Assembly (NCBI GenBank): GCA_002785215.1
Contig: PFMK01000010.1
Location: 1-6,686 of the forward strand
From: Candidatus Gottesmanbacteria bacterium CG_4_10_14_0_8_um_filter_37_24
GTDB lineage: Bacteria; Patescibacteriota; Microgenomatia; 2-02-FULL-39-11
Reading direction: 5' to 3'
Length of the DNA: 6,686 nt
Positions 5,240 through 6,686 of this stretch are shown in pieces. The position numbers were made by a program, and so were the translations under genes. Each line of letters starts with the position of its first letter. Positions within the stretch are counted from its first letter, which is position 1. The notes beneath the pieces are model-generated. The model did not search any database. It was not told the origin of the DNA and saw only the letters and a program-made list of their open reading frames with translations.

Positions 5240-6686
5240 TCAAAATCCGAAATATTTCACCACAAAGGGTGCTATTAAAAGAGCTACGATTTGGACGATT
5301 TTCATCATAGGATTAAGAGCAGGTCCGGCAGTATCCTTGAGAGGATCGCCTACAGTATCACCTACAACTGCTGCTTTATGGGTTTCACTACCCTTTCCAC
5401 CAAAATGGCCGTCCTCAATATATTTTTTAGCATTATCCCAAGCACCTCCAGAGTTGCACATAAAAAATGCCAGCATTAAACCGCTTACGACTACTCCTGC
5501 CAGAAATCCTCCAAGAGCTGTTGCTCCCAACACGGATGTTATTATCGGTAATATAACCACTAGAAGAGCAGGAATGATAAGTTCTTTCTGAGCTGCTTCA
5601 GTTACGATTTCAACTGTCTTTGAATAATCTGGTAATCTTTTTCCTTCCATAATACCTTTTACTTCTTTAAATTGGCGTCTGACTTCCTCTACGACCTGGA
5701 AAGCTGCTTTTCCTACTGATCCGATGAGTCTTGAACTGAATAAATAGGTTAAAGACCCGCCAATAAGAAGACCGGCAAATACCTTAGGATCTGCAATATC
5801 TATGGATGATAATCCAGTCGCTTCAAAATAAGTGGCAAATAGTGAACTTGCGGCAACTGCAGCTGAGCCTACAGCAAAACCTTTTGTTAAAGCTTTCGTA
5901 GTGTTGCCTACAGCATCTAGACTTTCAGTTACTGCACCTGCTTTGCCTTTGAGTTTTGCCATTTGTACCAGCCCTTGGGCGTTATCAGAAATTGGACCAA
6001 ATGTATCGAGTGACATAATAATTCCTGTAGTTGCCAGCATACCCATGCCTGCCAATGATATTCCGTAAAATCCAAGGAAATAATATCCGGCAAATATTGT
6101 CAAAGCGATAATGATGACAGAAACAAAAGTTGATTCCATACCAATTGAAATTCCGGAAATCAAAGTTGTGCCACTGCCGGTTTGAGAAGCTTTGGCAATA
6201 GAAATAACAGGTTTTTCACCGGGACCTGTATAATATTTAGTTACATAAAGAAGCGCGAGCATGGATATAATACCGACAATAGCTGCATATCCTGCTTTTG
6301 GTTCTCCTAATAGAAAAATTGCTAAAGCCATAAATATGACTACAGTTATTCCTGCAGATACAAGAAAACCCCGGATTAACGGTTTAATCGGGTCTTCCTG
6401 ATCATTTTTAGCTTTAACAAAAAAAGTTCCTATTATGGACGTGATGATAGCGCCAGATCTTGCCAGAAGTGGAAATACTACTCCTTTCAAACCGAACATT
6501 GTTCCTCCAAGTATCATTGCTGCTACAATCGTTAATGCATATGATTCGAAAACGTCAGCAGCCATACCTGCGCAGTCTCCTACGTTATCACCGACGTTAT
6601 CGGCAATAGTGGCAGGATTTCTGGGATCGTCCTCCGGTATCCCTTTTTCGACTTTACCAACCAAATCGGCACCAACATCAGCAGCC
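5240..6686 (-). CDS. hppA: membrane-bound proton-pumping pyrophosphatase, K+-independent type (5' end outside window)
   Basis: An integral membrane pump that couples PPi hydrolysis to ion export. The reading frame continues past the right edge: it encodes ADVGADLVGKVE, the conserved PPi/Mg-binding motif (6647-6682), so the TTG at 6662-6664 is internal. About 482 residues are visible, and roughly 190-200 N-terminal residues are missing compared with known family members. Further catalytic motifs are DNVGDNVGD (6575-6601), NSGGAWDNAKKYIEDG and GDTVGDPLKD (5333-5362). Many hydrophobic helices are evident. GNTTKALTKGF (about 5876-5908) has Lys (5894-5896) and Thr (5885-5887) at the positions that mark K+-independent enzymes. 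All known Na+ pumps in the family depend on K+, so H+ pumping is inferred. It ends in TGA 42 nt before gyrA and is the most upstream visible gene of the minus-strand run. Confidence 0.95.
   Translation of the reverse strand, partial: AADVGADLVGKVEKGIPEDDPRNPATIADNVGDNVGDCAGMAADVFESYALTIVAAMILGGTMFGLKGVVFPLLARSGAIITSIIGTFFVKAKNDQEDPIKPLIRGFLVSAGITVVIFMALAIFLLGEPKAGYAAIVGIISMLALLYVTKYYTGPGEKPVISIAKASQTGSGTTLISGISIGMESTFVSVIIIALTIFAGYYFLGFYGISLAGMGMLATTGIIMSLDTFGPISDNAQGLVQMAKLKGKAGAVTESLDAVGNTTKALTKGFAVGSAAVAASSLFATYFEATGLSSIDIADPKVFAGLLIGGSLTYLFSSRLIGSVGKAAFQVVEEVRRQFKEVKGIMEGKRLPDYSKTVEIVTEAAQKELIIPALLVVILPIITSVLGATALGGFLAGVVVSGLMLAFFMCNSGGAWDNAKKYIEDGHFGGKGSETHKAAVVGDTVGDPLKDTAGPALNPMMKIVQIVALLIAPFVVKYFGF

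Noticed and set aside
5832..6068. Plus-strand open frames opposite hppA and gyrA (for example here and at 4068-4346)
   Set aside because: They follow the codon pattern of the opposite strand, have low-complexity translations, and overlap well-conserved genes entirely.
6662..6664. TTG as the true start of the pyrophosphatase
   Set aside because: The upstream in-frame codons encode ADVGAD, the conserved part of the substrate-binding motif, so the gene continues beyond the window.
1..6686. CRISPR array, IS element, phage or defence module, or recoded UGA
   Set aside because: No regularly spaced repeats, transposase or phage genes are seen. Xer has housekeeping features and no integrase-type extra domains. 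TGA ends three genes and is not used inside them.

Overview
The window looks like chromosomal housekeeping DNA from a low-GC bacterium with a compact genome. My best guess is a Candidate Phyla Radiation (Patescibacteria) lineage. Supporting signs are a strongly divergent FolD, tight gene packing, a lone gyrA away from gyrB, a K+-independent proton-pumping pyrophosphatase, and the lack of Shine-Dalgarno cores before the visible starts. TGA works as a stop codon (xer, gyrA and hppA end in it), so lineages that read UGA as glycine are unlikely. The phylum is inferred from motif style, not from a search.

Layout: positions 1-199 hold no convincing gene but are rich in inverted repeats. There are two tight near-perfect hairpins, a helix that could enclose both, a third small hairpin, a long-range 10-of-11 helix, and an outer helix that closes the region at 2-8/182-188. 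On the plus strand there follow a Xer-type tyrosine recombinase (221-1177) and, 9 nt later, an LpxH-like metallophosphoesterase (1187-1843). On the minus strand, transcribed right to left, are hppA (5' end outside the window, 5240-6686), gyrA (2693-5197) and folD (1840-2676), separated by only 42 and 16 nt. The two groups converge, and their stop codons interlock in one TTAA (1840-1843).

Functionally the minus-strand run combines membrane energetics (PPi-driven H+ pumping), DNA supercoiling and one-carbon folate metabolism. These do not form one pathway; the run looks like a streamlined transcription unit. On the plus strand, Xer suggests chromosome dimer resolution or another site-specific recombination. 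The phosphoesterase has the full two-metal motif set plus a cationic, hydrophobic insert that suggests a lipid or membrane-associated substrate.

I see no CRISPR array, IS element, phage module or defence island. The least explained part is the structured region at the left edge. Other points worth a look are a Met at the quinolone-contact position of GyrA, the altered folate-loop and nucleotide-loop motifs of FolD, and the interlocked convergent stops.
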